NCBI GenBank assembly: GCA_964576765.1
Contig: CAZNWH010000074.1
Span: 1 to 11,854 of the forward strand
Origin: Hellea sp964576765
GTDB lineage: Bacteria > Pseudomonadota > Alphaproteobacteria > Caulobacterales > Maricaulaceae
DNA length: 11,854 nucleotides
Reading direction: 5' to 3'
The position numbers and the translations under genes are program-made. Shown here piece by piece: positions 1-7,159 of the stretch; positions within the stretch are counted from its first letter, which is position 1, and each line of letters opens with the position of its first letter. The notes under the pieces were generated by a model, which ran no database searches, was not told the DNA's origin, and was given only the letters and a program-made list of their open reading frames with translations.

Positions 1-470
1 GCGTGCCCAGACCAAGCGGGGGAGAGATCAAAGGCTATATGGCCAAGGGGCGGCTTGATAACCGCTTTGGCAATAAACATGAAGGCAAAGAGGTCATGGA
101 GGCGGTGCGTCATGGTCATGAGGGGGCCAAACATGCGCGCACGCTTTATGATTGCGCGGGGCGCGCGGGGCAGCGCGCGGCTTGGGTTGTGATGCAGCCG
201 CTCACGGGGCGTACGCATCAGCTGCGGCTACATATGCAGCTTTTGGGCGCGCCGATTGCGGGCGATCCGAAATATATGACGGATAGGCCTTTGCCGGGCG
301 GGCTGGAAAATAAGCTGCATCTACATGCAAGGCGGCTGGCGCTCCCGCGTGAAGGACGTGAGGATTTGGTCTTAGAGGCAAGATTGCCCGGCCATATGGA
401 GCGCGCGTTCAAGATGATGGGCTTTGAGGGAAATGGCGAGGTTGATTGGGACGAGATAGCGAATGGCTAA
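1..470 (+). CDS. RluC/RluD-family 23S rRNA pseudouridine synthase, 3' part only
   Basis: C-terminal part of a pseudouridine synthase of the RsuA/RluA superfamily, which isomerises uridines in 23S rRNA. The reading frame is open from the window edge (codons in phase with position 3) and ends in TAA at 468-470. About 155 residues are visible. The family signature PLTGRTHQLRLHMQLLGAP followed by IAGDPKY is intact, as is the C-terminal LHLHARRLALP strand. The catalytic Asp motif (HRLDxxTSG) and any S4 RNA-binding domain would lie upstream of the window, so activity and the exact subtype (RluC versus RluD) cannot be judged. The first GTG at position 3 is internal, not a start. The gene overlaps the following ATP12 gene by 8 nt, so the two are probably co-transcribed and translationally coupled. 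Base composition is visibly more GC-rich than in the rest of the window. Confidence 0.9.
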   Translation, partial: VPRPSGGEIKGYMAKGRLDNRFGNKHEGKEVMEAVRHGHEGAKHARTLYDCAGRAGQRAAWVVMQPLTGRTHQLRLHMQLLGAPIAGDPKYMTDRPLPGGLENKLHLHARRLALPREGREDLVLEARLPGHMERAFKMMGFEGNGEVDWDEIANG

Positions 471-1170
471 GACACTTAATAAGCGCTTTTATAAAGAGGT
501 GAGTGTTGCGCCTGAGGATGGCGGTTATGTCATTAAGCTCGACCAGTATACGCTCAAGACGCCTGCGAAAAAAGCTAGCGATAAACAGACATTACTGCTG
601 CCTCATGAAAAATATGCAGAGTTAGTCGCGAGCGAATGGGCCGCGCAAGGCGATGAAGTTGACCCGCGTACTATGCCTGTGACGCGTCTTTTAAATGTTG
701 CGATTGCGCGCACGCCGGAAACCCGGGAAGATTTAATAGCCGAGGCCCGTAAATATGCGGGGTCTGATTTACTCTGTTACCGCTCTAATGAGACGCGGCT
801 CTATCTGGAGCATCAAGCCGAAAACTGGGATCCGGTTCTAGACTGGGCGGCAGGGCAGGGCGTATCGCTTAAAACAACCGAGGGGTTGGAGGTTATTGCA
901 CAGGATGAAACATCGCTGGATGCTGTGGCTGATTATGCGAAAAGCCTTGATGATATCGCGCTGACCTTATTTGTGCATTTGCTCTCGACCTTTGGCTCGG
1001 CGGTGCTGGGCATGACTGTGATGACAGGGCATTTATCAGGCGAGGCGGCGTATAAATTATCGAGGCTGGATGAGCTCTGGCAGATCAAATATTGGGGTCA
1101 GGATGAAGAAGCGCAAGAGCGCAGCGACGCGATAGAGGCGGAGATCACCGCGCTATGTCAGCTCCTTTAA
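463..1170 (+). CDS. ATP12-family F1F0-ATPase assembly chaperone
   Basis: A 235-residue protein matching the full ATP12 chaperone family, whose mitochondrial members bind free F1 alpha subunits during ATP synthase assembly. Alphaproteobacteria keep a homologue, often next to an RluC-type gene. Recognisable blocks are KRFYKEV near the N-terminus (residues 7-13), the YTLKTPAKK strand (29-37), the ASEWAAQGDEVDP helix region (56-68), MPVTRLLNVAI (71-81), DLLCYR (102-107), and the C-terminal DELWQIKYWGQDEEA block (203-217) typical of the family. No signal peptide, so it is cytoplasmic. The ATG lies inside the 3' end of the rlu gene (ATGGCTAA overlap), which fixes the start. The last 26 nt overlap a convergent minus-strand gene. 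Length and motifs agree with a functional protein. The exact role in bacteria is known less well than in mitochondria. Confidence 0.93.
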   Translation: MAKTLNKRFYKEVSVAPEDGGYVIKLDQYTLKTPAKKASDKQTLLLPHEKYAELVASEWAAQGDEVDPRTMPVTRLLNVAIARTPETREDLIAEARKYAGSDLLCYRSNETRLYLEHQAENWDPVLDWAAGQGVSLKTTEGLEVIAQDETSLDAVADYAKSLDDIALTLFVHLLSTFGSAVLGMTVMTGHLSGEAAYKLSRLDELWQIKYWGQDEEAQERSDAIEAEITALCQLL

Positions 1171-1372
1171 AGGCCTGACAATAATTTAAGGGGTTGGCTA
1201 AGACCTCTTCAAGGGATTGCGGCTTGGGGTGATACCAAATGGTCATCCCTAAAAGCCCAAAGCCGGCAAACAGGCTGATACTAAACCATATGAGCCGCGC
1301 CTTTTGAGTTATCCAGCGCCATAAAATGCCGATTTGAGCGAAAATGAGCGCAGCAGACAAACAACAAATCAT
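1145..1372 (-). CDS. small two-helix membrane protein, function unknown
   Basis: A 75-residue protein I do not recognise. It has two hydrophobic stretches, roughly residues 4-19 and 28-47, separated by a short basic loop (WRWITQKAR). A soluble tail of about 28 residues follows, containing PKPQSLEEVLANPLNYCQ. The topology suggests an inner-membrane hairpin. Support for a real gene comes from a good ribosome binding site (AAGGA, 5 nt before the ATG at 1370-1372) and from the non-random hydrophobic pattern. Its stop falls inside the convergent ATP12 gene, a 26-nt tail-to-tail overlap. It is divergent from the selenium-binding protein gene and shares a roughly 100-nt intergenic region with it. 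No function is inferred. Confidence 0.6.
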   Translation of the reverse strand: MICCLSAALIFAQIGILWRWITQKARLIWFSISLFAGFGLLGMTIWYHPKPQSLEEVLANPLNYCQAFKGADIAR

Positions 1373-1387
1373 TAGCGTCCTTAATTT

Positions 1388-1416
1388 AGCCTATAGGTTT
1401 TAGCTATTTGTATAAT
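1388..1416 (+). promoter_or_regulatory. possible promoter for the thiol/sulfur gene set
   Basis: A perfect TATAAT hexamer at 1411-1416 sits about 58 nt upstream of the selenium-binding protein start, in the intergenic region shared with the divergent small membrane protein gene. The matching -35 region (around 1388-1393) is poor, so the promoter may depend on an activator. AT-rich DNA gives such hexamers by chance, so confidence is limited. A GGGAAG stretch at 1463-1468 is the probable ribosome binding site for the gene at 1475. Confidence 0.35.
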
Positions 1417-1474
1417 AACATATGAAAGACGAGATGAAACATGATATCAAAAACTTTTTCAAGGGAAGACCGCG

Positions 1475-2833
1475 ATGATAGATAAAACTTGTTGCGGACC
1501 GGGATATGCAACTCCGGCGGCAGCGATTAAATCCCCGCGTGAGAAACTCCTTTACACGATTGCTATATATACGGGGACGGGCATCCAAAAACCTGACTAT
1601 CTCGCGACAATTGATGTTGACCCTGATAGCCCGACCTATTCGCAGGTTATTCACCGACTGGAAATGCCGGGCATTGGTGATGAGCTGCACCATATGGGAT
1701 GGAATGCTTGCTCCTCCTGTCACGATGATGCCTCAATGTCGCGCGGATATATGTTGGTTCCGGGGGTGCGCTCGAACAATATTCATATTGTAGATACGCA
1801 ATCAGACCCCTTTGCGCCCAGCTTGTTTAAAACCATTGACGGGGCCGAGATTAAAGCCAAGGCTAATCTATCAGGACCGCATACGGTGCATTGTTTGGGC
1901 TCGGAAATTATTATCTCGTTTTTAGGTGACGCGATGGGCGAAGCGCCAGGTGGTTATCTGCATTTGAATAAAGATTTCGAGATTATGGGGCGCTGGGAAA
2001 ACTCGATGGGCGATATTAAATTCAGCTATGATTTCTGGTATCAACCCCGTCATAATGTCATGGTAAGTTCCGAATGGGCAGCGCCTAATACGTTTATGCC
2101 CGGATTTGATCTCGAAGAAGTCGGCCATTTAAAATATGGTCGCGAACTGCATTTTTGGGACTTTGAAAAAAAAGAACCTGTCCAGACAATGTATCTGGGC
2201 GAAGACGGACTACTCCCGCTTGAGGTTAAGTTTCTGCATGACCCTGACAGTACCCACGGGTTTTGCGGCGCGGCGCTAAGTTCCAATGTCATCCATTTTT
2301 GGAAAAATGAAAAAGATGAATGGAAATGGGAAAAAATCATCGACGTTGAAAATGAACCCCATCCTGAATGGCCTATCCCGCTACCGGGTGTTATGTCGGC
2401 GATACTTGTATCAATGGATGATAAATATCTTTACTTAAATAATTGGTTACATGGGGATATGCGCCAATATGATATTAGCGATCCCCATAATCCAAAACTT
2501 ACCGGACAAGTCTATATGGGCGGGCTTTTAAATAAAGCGCCGCAAGTCAACGGGGTTGACGTGGCTGGTGGCCCGCAAATGTTCCAACTCTCCCTTGACG
2601 GCAAGCGCCTCTATGTAACAACTTCACTTTTTTCGACATGGGATAATCAGTTTTATCCGGAAATCCGCGAAAAAGGCGGCGTGATGGTTTTGATCGATTG
2701 TGATGTCGAAAATGGCGGCATGTCTATCAATGAAGATTTCATTGTCGATTTTGGAAAAGAACCTAATGGCCCGAGCCGCTGCCACGAAGCGCGCTATCCG
2801 GGCGGGGATTGCACAAGCGATATTTGGTTGTGA
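1475..2833 (+). CDS. selenium-binding protein SBP56 / methanethiol oxidase family protein
   Basis: A full-length 452-residue SBP56-family protein. Characterised relatives (human SELENBP1, bacterial MtoX) oxidise methanethiol to formaldehyde, H2S and H2O2, and bacterial MtoX is copper-dependent. Compared from memory with human SELENBP1, conserved blocks run the whole length: CGPGYATP near the N-terminus (C7), DYLATIDVDPDSP (41-53), DELHHMGWNACSSC (69-82), the H136/H139-C140 segment, YDFWYQPRHNVM, YLNNWLHGDMRQYDISDP, AGGPQMFQLSLDGKRLY, and the C-terminal HEARYPGGDCTSDIW (H437). The CSSC pair contains the cysteine linked to selenium binding in the human protein. His72/73, His136/139 and His437 are the likely metal ligands. 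There is no signal peptide, whereas the studied Hyphomicrobium MtoX is periplasmic, so this form is predicted cytoplasmic. It overlaps the next gene by 4 nt. Substrate is unproven; methanethiol is the best guess. Confidence 0.93.
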   Translation: MIDKTCCGPGYATPAAAIKSPREKLLYTIAIYTGTGIQKPDYLATIDVDPDSPTYSQVIHRLEMPGIGDELHHMGWNACSSCHDDASMSRGYMLVPGVRSNNIHIVDTQSDPFAPSLFKTIDGAEIKAKANLSGPHTVHCLGSEIIISFLGDAMGEAPGGYLHLNKDFEIMGRWENSMGDIKFSYDFWYQPRHNVMVSSEWAAPNTFMPGFDLEEVGHLKYGRELHFWDFEKKEPVQTMYLGEDGLLPLEVKFLHDPDSTHGFCGAALSSNVIHFWKNEKDEWKWEKIIDVENEPHPEWPIPLPGVMSAILVSMDDKYLYLNNWLHGDMRQYDISDPHNPKLTGQVYMGGLLNKAPQVNGVDVAGGPQMFQLSLDGKRLYVTTSLFSTWDNQFYPEIREKGGVMVLIDCDVENGGMSINEDFIVDFGKEPNGPSRCHEARYPGGDCTSDIWL

Positions 2834-3198
2834 CGCAAAGGCGAACGATAATAATTGCCAATCAAGGCGGGGCAACATACACGGTCGATGCAGGTCGCCC
2901 ACTTCTGGATAGCCTGCGCGAACAAGGGGTTGATCTTCCTTATGGCTGTGAATATGGCGGCTGTATTACTTGCGCCGCAAAACTTATAGAGGGTGAAATA
3001 GACCAGCGCAGACAAGTGGCTTTAAATAACCGTCAGATCAATAATGGTTATGTCATTCTGTGTGTCGCGCGTCCCTTGTCAGATTGCACTTTAGAGGTCG
3101 GTGTGCAGAGCCATGATAAGCTTTACCGTAATCCATTTCTTGACCCGCTTGAACCACATGAACTTAAGGCGGATATAGCTATCCCAAAGGAGACATAA
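2830..3198 (+). CDS. plant-type [2Fe-2S] ferredoxin
   Basis: A 122-residue ferredoxin of the plant/2Fe-2S type. The cluster motif is complete: C40-x4-C45-x2-C48-x29-C78, with YGCEYGGCITC around the first three ligands and YVILCVARP around the fourth. The fold is the usual beta-grasp, followed by a tail of about 35 residues ending IAIPKET. I chose GTG at 2830 because it overlaps the upstream stop as GTGA, a classic coupled start. The frame also stays open back to a TTG at 2809, which would add seven residues. It is probably an electron carrier for a redox enzyme, and its close coupling to the SBP56 gene suggests that protein or a shared partner. No ferredoxin reductase is encoded in the window. 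The next gene begins on the very next base after its TAA. Confidence 0.92.
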   Translation: MTQRRTIIIANQGGATYTVDAGRPLLDSLREQGVDLPYGCEYGGCITCAAKLIEGEIDQRRQVALNNRQINNGYVILCVARPLSDCTLEVGVQSHDKLYRNPFLDPLEPHELKADIAIPKET

Positions 3199-3663
3199 GT
3201 GCCCGAAGCTGATATTGATCATCGTTATGATTACTCATCTCAATATCTGGCTGAGATTTTACGCTCTGTAAAATCCATCGCCATGGTCGGAGCCAGTGGA
3301 GATAAAACCAAGTTCAGCTATGGAGTTTTGCGGGTATTGCACGAAATTGGATTTGAAATGCTGCCTGTTAATCCAAACCCTAAAGTCGAAGAGATAAGAG
3401 GGATAAAAGTTTATCGCTCACTTAAGGATATAGACAGGCCTATTGATATGGTCGAAGTTTTTCGCCCCAAGGAAGAGTTTTACGGACTGGCCAAGCAAGC
3501 TATAGAGGTTGAGGCTAAGGTTTTATGGGGCCAAATTGGCGTCTATGATGATAAGGCCGCCAAGTTGGCTGAAGATGCAGGCTTAAAAGTTGTTATGGAC
3601 CGCTGCCCCAAGATTGAACTGTTCCGTCCCTTTTGGAAACCGCGTCTTGATTTGAAAATTTAA
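3199..3663 (+). CDS. CoA-binding domain protein (YccU-like)
   Basis: A 154-residue single-domain Rossmann protein of the CoA_binding_2/YccU type, related to the nucleotide-binding domain of succinyl-CoA synthetase alpha. It shows the phosphate-binding segment IAMVGASGDKTKFSYGV (27-43), LPVNPNP (55-61), IDMVEVFRP (82-90), LWGQIGVYDD (109-118) and the family-typical VVMDRCPKIE (131-140), with a conserved Cys136. It starts with GTG at 3199 directly after the ferredoxin stop. A strong AAAGGAG ribosome site (3186-3192) lies inside the ferredoxin 3' end, so the two genes are in one operon. The biochemical role of this family is not settled. CoA binding at the conserved Cys is one possibility. From memory, alphaproteobacterial members often sit near sulfur-assimilation genes, which would fit this neighbourhood, but I cannot verify that here. 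Confidence 0.9.
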   Translation: MPEADIDHRYDYSSQYLAEILRSVKSIAMVGASGDKTKFSYGVLRVLHEIGFEMLPVNPNPKVEEIRGIKVYRSLKDIDRPIDMVEVFRPKEEFYGLAKQAIEVEAKVLWGQIGVYDDKAAKLAEDAGLKVVMDRCPKIELFRPFWKPRLDLKI

Positions 3664-3680
3664 AATTTGATTTCAAAATT
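3649..3680. repeat. AT-rich repeat/inverted repeat between CoA-binding and rhodanese genes
   Basis: Two near-identical 12-mers, GATTTGAAAATT (3649-3660) and GATTTCAAAATT (3669-3680), differ by one base. The differing base makes TTTGAAA (3651-3657) and TTTCAAA (3671-3677) an inverted repeat around an AT-rich centre. The first copy is in the last codons of the CoA-binding gene and the rest lies in the 59-nt gap. It could form a weak hairpin or be a protein-binding site. It lacks the GC-rich stem of an intrinsic terminator. Confidence 0.4.
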
Positions 3681-3722
3681 CAATAGAAGCGTAAGAGTAA
3701 GACCTAAATTGAAGGATATAAA

Positions 3723-4118
3723 ATGCCCCAAAATATCACCAAATCTGTCAAGGATATCGTTAAGTTCGCCCAAAGCCATGTCCCGGCCATTAGCGCGGAA
3801 GAGGCCATGACGCTTATCGACAGCCCTGACCATGTTTTTGTCGATCTTCGCGATGGGAATGAGCAGCTCAGAACAGGGCGAATTCGCGGCGCTATCGCTT
3901 CATCACGCGGTTTGATGGAACATCATATTGATCCTCAATGCCCGGCCCATAAAGTGGAATTTAATCAAGATAAGACCTATGTCTTTTATTGCGCTTCAGG
4001 GGGCCGTTCGGCCATGGCCGCAGTGGCCGCCATGGATATGGGCCTAAAGCCGGTGATAAATCTAACGGGCGGATTAGGCGCTTGGAAAAAAGCTGGCGGA
4101 GCATTAGAGCAGAGTTAA
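3723..4118 (+). CDS. single-domain rhodanese-like sulfurtransferase
   Basis: A 131-residue rhodanese domain protein, predicted cytoplasmic (no signal peptide). Family features are the DHVFVDLRDGNE strand and turn (36-47), the RIRGAIASSRG segment (53-63), the active-site loop with Cys90 in FYCASGGRS, and the C-terminal LTGGLGAWKKAG (114-125). Cys90 would carry the persulfide. The loop CASGGR is of the kind seen in thiosulfate/persulfide sulfurtransferases, not the longer phosphatase-type loop. A second cysteine (C73) lies before the active site. A good ribosome site (AAGGA, 3712-3716) precedes the ATG by 6 nt. It follows the CoA-binding gene by 59 nt on the same strand and is probably the last gene of the set, because the next gene is convergent. 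In context it could move sulfane sulfur derived from H2S made by the SBP56 enzyme; this is inference. Confidence 0.92.
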   Translation: MPQNITKSVKDIVKFAQSHVPAISAEEAMTLIDSPDHVFVDLRDGNEQLRTGRIRGAIASSRGLMEHHIDPQCPAHKVEFNQDKTYVFYCASGGRSAMAAVAAMDMGLKPVINLTGGLGAWKKAGGALEQS

Positions 4119-4133
4119 GCGTTTTAGCGCTTA
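4116..4133. terminator. possible bidirectional terminator hairpin between convergent genes
   Basis: TAAGCG (4116-4121) and CGCTTA (4128-4133) form a perfect 6-bp inverted repeat with a 6-nt loop. It begins in the rhodanese stop codon and ends 2 nt before the convergent amidohydrolase stop. The position is right for a shared terminator, but no uridine tract follows on either strand, so it is only weakly supported. Confidence 0.35.
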
Positions 4134-4135
4134 GG

Positions 4136-5800
4136 TCACCGCTTAAAGACAACTTTTCCGTCGATGATAGTTTGTAGGACTTTAATATCGCGGATTTCTT
4201 CGGGGATGACCTGCCTTGGGTCGTGAGAGAGGATGACAAAATCAGCCTGTTTGCCGATCTCCAACGTTCCGGATATAGCGTCTTCTCTAAAGGCATAGGC
4301 ATTAGCCGATGTATAGGCGCGAAGCGCGTCTTCGACGGATATTTTTTGCTCAGCAATCCAGCCTTGCGGATTAAGCCCGTCTAGCGTTTGGCGGGTCACA
4401 GCCGCGTAAACACCCTCAATTGGCGAGAGGGGAGCGACCGGCCAATCAGAGCCAAAGGTCAAAATCCCGCCCGCGTCTAGAATAGAGCGAAAGGCATAGG
4501 TGGTTGCCAGGCGCTCTGCGCCGATACGTTCTTCGGCCCAGCGGCCATCATCAATGGCGTGATAGGGCTGCATAGAGGCGATAATACCTGCCTGCGCCAG
4601 CGCTCTAATCGCGTCTTTGGTCGGGTGCTGAAAATGTTCAATACGGTAGCGGCGTGCCGCAATGTCAGGGCCTGCTATAGCGTTCAAGCTCTTAATGACC
4701 GTATCAATCCCTTTATCCCCAAGGGCGTGAATTGAAAGTTCAATGCCGGCCTTATCAGCGGATTGCATCCAGCCTGATAATTGATCGGGGTCATTTAAGG
4801 GCAAGCCTGAATTATCTGGATCATCGTCATAGGGCTCATACATCCAGGCGGTGCGCGCGCCGAGCGAGCCATCTATAAAGCCCTTGACCCCGCCCCATTT
4901 GAGCTGGTTATCACCGCGCCCATTGGCCAAGATTTCTTTTTCCATTTCGCTCCAAACTTCAATCGGGGTAGAGACTTGGGCTCGAATTTTCATTAATCCG
5001 TTTTTGTGTGCGAGTTGGAAAATATCAAGCATGGTTGTTTCTGTGGGGTAGGCCGTCACGGCATGGATCTTGGTCAGTCCCAAGCTTAGGGCCTGATTTT
5101 GTGCCACTGTGAATTGCTCCATCAGTTCTTCATCTGACGGGGCGGGAATAACAGAAAGCACAAGGTTAAGGGCGTTGCCTTTTAAAATGCCTGTTGGCTC
5201 GCCCTTCTCGTCGCGCATAATCACGCCGCCCTCGGGGTCGGGTGTATCATCGGTAATACCCGCGATTTTTAGTGCGGCAGTATTGGCCAAAGCCATGTGC
5301 CCGTCGGTGCGAATAACATAGACGGGATGGTTCTTTGTGCCTGCATCAATCCAATTGCGATGCGGGAGCTCGCCGCCCCAGAGGGTATGATCCCAATTTC
5401 CATTGAGGATCCAGCGCTCTTTTGGTCGGTTTTGAGCATAGTCAATTATTTTTTGAGTAAAGTCTTTGGGGGTTTTGGTCTCGCGCAGATCAACACTGGC
5501 CAGAGCCGCCCCGCCCTCCATGAAATGGACGTGATTGTCCATGAATCCGGGCATAACAAATTGGCCCTTAAGATTGATAACCTTCGGACTTGAAATATGG
5601 GCAGGCAGCTCTTGGCCCGTAAAAATAATTTTCCCATCATCAATGGCGATTATTTTGCCGTCAGCGGCGCTTCCAGTGTCGGTAGAAGTTCCTGTCCAAA
5701 TGACTCCATTCTTATAAATAGCATCAACAATGATAGGGTTTTGGGAGGGCTGACATCCCGCTAACAAAATATAAAAAACAAGACTCCAGAGATATCGCAT
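4136..5800 (-). CDS. YtcJ-like metal-dependent amidohydrolase, predicted lipoprotein
   Basis: A 554-residue amidohydrolase of the Amidohydro_3/YtcJ group. These are TIM-barrel metal enzymes that hydrolyse amide or imide bonds; the substrate is unknown. Visible metal and active-site blocks, numbered from the chosen start, are VMPGFMDNHVHF (H90, H92), the NWDHTLWGG segment, the probable bridging Lys306 in GVKGFIDGSLGARTAW, His358 in SIHALGDKG, His389 in RIEHFQH, and Asp452 in TFGSDWPVAPLSP. All expected ligands are present. I chose ATG at 5798-5800, although the frame is open to a TTG at 5854. This start gives a short lipoprotein signal, MRYLWSLVFYILLAGC, with lipobox LAGC (C16) followed by Gln, predicting outer-membrane anchoring. 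It lies 89 nt downstream of the subtilase gene on the same strand and may be the last gene of that group. Confidence 0.93.
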   Translation of the reverse strand: MRYLWSLVFYILLAGCQPSQNPIIVDAIYKNGVIWTGTSTDTGSAADGKIIAIDDGKIIFTGQELPAHISSPKVINLKGQFVMPGFMDNHVHFMEGGAALASVDLRETKTPKDFTQKIIDYAQNRPKERWILNGNWDHTLWGGELPHRNWIDAGTKNHPVYVIRTDGHMALANTAALKIAGITDDTPDPEGGVIMRDEKGEPTGILKGNALNLVLSVIPAPSDEELMEQFTVAQNQALSLGLTKIHAVTAYPTETTMLDIFQLAHKNGLMKIRAQVSTPIEVWSEMEKEILANGRGDNQLKWGGVKGFIDGSLGARTAWMYEPYDDDPDNSGLPLNDPDQLSGWMQSADKAGIELSIHALGDKGIDTVIKSLNAIAGPDIAARRYRIEHFQHPTKDAIRALAQAGIIASMQPYHAIDDGRWAEERIGAERLATTYAFRSILDAGGILTFGSDWPVAPLSPIEGVYAAVTRQTLDGLNPQGWIAEQKISVEDALRAYTSANAYAFREDAISGTLEIGKQADFVILSHDPRQVIPEEIRDIKVLQTIIDGKVVFKR

Positions 5801-5889
5801 AGCAATAGCATATAAGCATAAGAGGTATTGTCTATCGGCGAATATCAAGTCCAAATGATTTTGAACGTCCTACCCTAAGGTTAAAGCCT

Positions 5890-7128
5890 TTATTGGCAAA
5901 ACGTATCTATGTTGACTAAACCATTACCATATATGGGGTCGTAACCCTTTTCGCCTAAATCTGTCGCGCTCATAGAAAGCCTGCTTTTTATAACTTTTAA
6001 ATCGGAGCTATCAATAACAGCCGGATCAACGGCGATGCTGGCCACAATAAAGGGCGCCGCGATGGAGGTTCCGGTGATGTAACGGCCACTATCTTCATTC
6101 CCAACATAGACGTCAACGCCGGGTGCGGCGAAATCAACATGGGTACCCTGAACAGCTTTTGAATAGATAGTGAGATCTTGTCCGATGGCTGTTGCAGCAA
6201 TAACATTTTCAAGCGCGGCAGGATAAAGGGGTTTGGACTGAGGTCCTGTATTTCCAACGGCTGCAACAATGATAACGCCGTGATCAATCGCTCGATCTAT
6301 GGCCCGTTCCAGAGTTTTATTATAGGGACCTGCCAGACTAATATTGATAATCTTCACACCGGATTTAACTTGCCAATCAAGCGCCTTTAATAGAGGCCCA
6401 ATACCGGAATAATGTTCTCCGCTTTCATCTTCTGCAATAACAGCGGCGCTATAGAGGCTGGTGTTTTTTAGACGCCCTTGGCCTACAAGAAGCTCGGCGA
6501 TGGCAGTTCCGTGTCCCGTTTCAGCCAAGCGTTCATGAGTTGACACAAATGAGCGGTTTACTATTTTGGCATGGCTTAAACTCGTGCGTGTGGGATCAAC
6601 CGCGCTGTCAATCATACCGATAGGAACTGTGGTCGTGCATCCGTCATCCGGCCAATTAACCATTTGGTCCGCGTAAATACGCGCCCTGCTTATCAAACCC
6701 TGAATAGGGTTTGATTGCAGGGTATATTTGTGGTTGACTTCGACTGTGGTAAAGGCCTCCATGCCTTCGATTTCACGGCTAGCTACATGTGGATCAATGC
6801 CGGGGGGGCAATCAAATGTGAGCAGGTAATAGCCAAGGCCGGACAGATTTTCTTTGGCCTTAAGTCCGTAACCCCAGCGGGCTGCTTTGCGCTCCAAACT
6901 TATCGCCGCGTCAGATGATTCAACAACAGCGACAACTTCTGTACGGTTCACCAAATTATGTTGTGTCACATAGTTTTCCGCGACTTTAGTCGGGCTGGTT
7001 TTAACCTGTGTAGGTTGAGATTTTGTGACAGGGCTATTTGCGGTCGGGGGCGTAGCGCAGGCAGTGAATATAACAGATGTCAGCATAATAGCCATGAATC
7101 GGGGATTTATATGTTTTAAGGTCATCAT
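5890..7128 (-). CDS. S8 family subtilisin-like serine protease, predicted lipoprotein
   Basis: A 412-residue subtilase with a complete catalytic set: Asp174 in PIGMIDSAVD, His206 in TGHGTAIAELL, oxyanion Asn293 in AAVGNTGP and Ser355 in GTSIAAPF. The Asp motif reads DSA instead of the common D-[ST]-G. The N-terminus is a hydrophobic signal followed by TAC at 22-24 and a Thr/Pro/Ser/Lys-rich linker (about 25-50), suggesting a lipidated, membrane-tethered protease, although Phe at lipobox -3 is unusual. Residues about 64-138 look like a subtilase prodomain (a KAARWGYGLKAKENL helix region, then SGLGYYLLTF). Start: tandem ATGs at 7128/7125 with only a weak AAAGAA ribosome site. It follows the porin gene by 31 nt on the same strand. 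Its nearness to an ECF sigma/anti-sigma pair suggests a role in envelope signalling (see findings). Confidence 0.92.
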   Translation of the reverse strand: MMTLKHINPRFMAIMLTSVIFTACATPPTANSPVTKSQPTQVKTSPTKVAENYVTQHNLVNRTEVVAVVESSDAAISLERKAARWGYGLKAKENLSGLGYYLLTFDCPPGIDPHVASREIEGMEAFTTVEVNHKYTLQSNPIQGLISRARIYADQMVNWPDDGCTTTVPIGMIDSAVDPTRTSLSHAKIVNRSFVSTHERLAETGHGTAIAELLVGQGRLKNTSLYSAAVIAEDESGEHYSGIGPLLKALDWQVKSGVKIINISLAGPYNKTLERAIDRAIDHGVIIVAAVGNTGPQSKPLYPAALENVIAATAIGQDLTIYSKAVQGTHVDFAAPGVDVYVGNEDSGRYITGTSIAAPFIVASIAVDPAVIDSSDLKVIKSRLSMSATDLGEKGYDPIYGNGLVNIDTFCQ

Positions 7129-7159
7129 ATTTCTTTAGTCGTATAATGCGTCATAAAGT

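Noticed and set aside
1400..1723. 107-codon minus-strand frame overlapping the SBP56 start
   Set aside because: Shadow of the SBP56 gene with Arg/Cys/Ser-rich, low-complexity composition.
2809..2829. TTG 2809 as the start of the ferredoxin
   Set aside because: GTG 2830 gives the classic GTGA overlap with the upstream stop and the expected ferredoxin N-terminus; the seven extra residues show no family similarity.
1475..2833. Selenocysteine-encoding UGA in the selenium-binding protein
   Set aside because: The frame contains no internal TGA; the selenium-related residue is an ordinary cysteine codon.
2624..2912. Open frames on both strands across the SBP56/ferredoxin junction
   Set aside because: They lie under two strongly conserved proteins, show no domain pattern, and have no ribosome sites.
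3961..4356. 131-codon minus-strand frame across the rhodanese/amidohydrolase junction
   Set aside because: Runs out of frame over two well-supported genes and resembles no protein.
5801..5854. Upstream TTG start giving an 18-residue longer amidohydrolase
   Set aside because: It would place 18 residues before a good lipoprotein signal peptide; the internal ATG at 5798-5800 puts the signal at the N-terminus.
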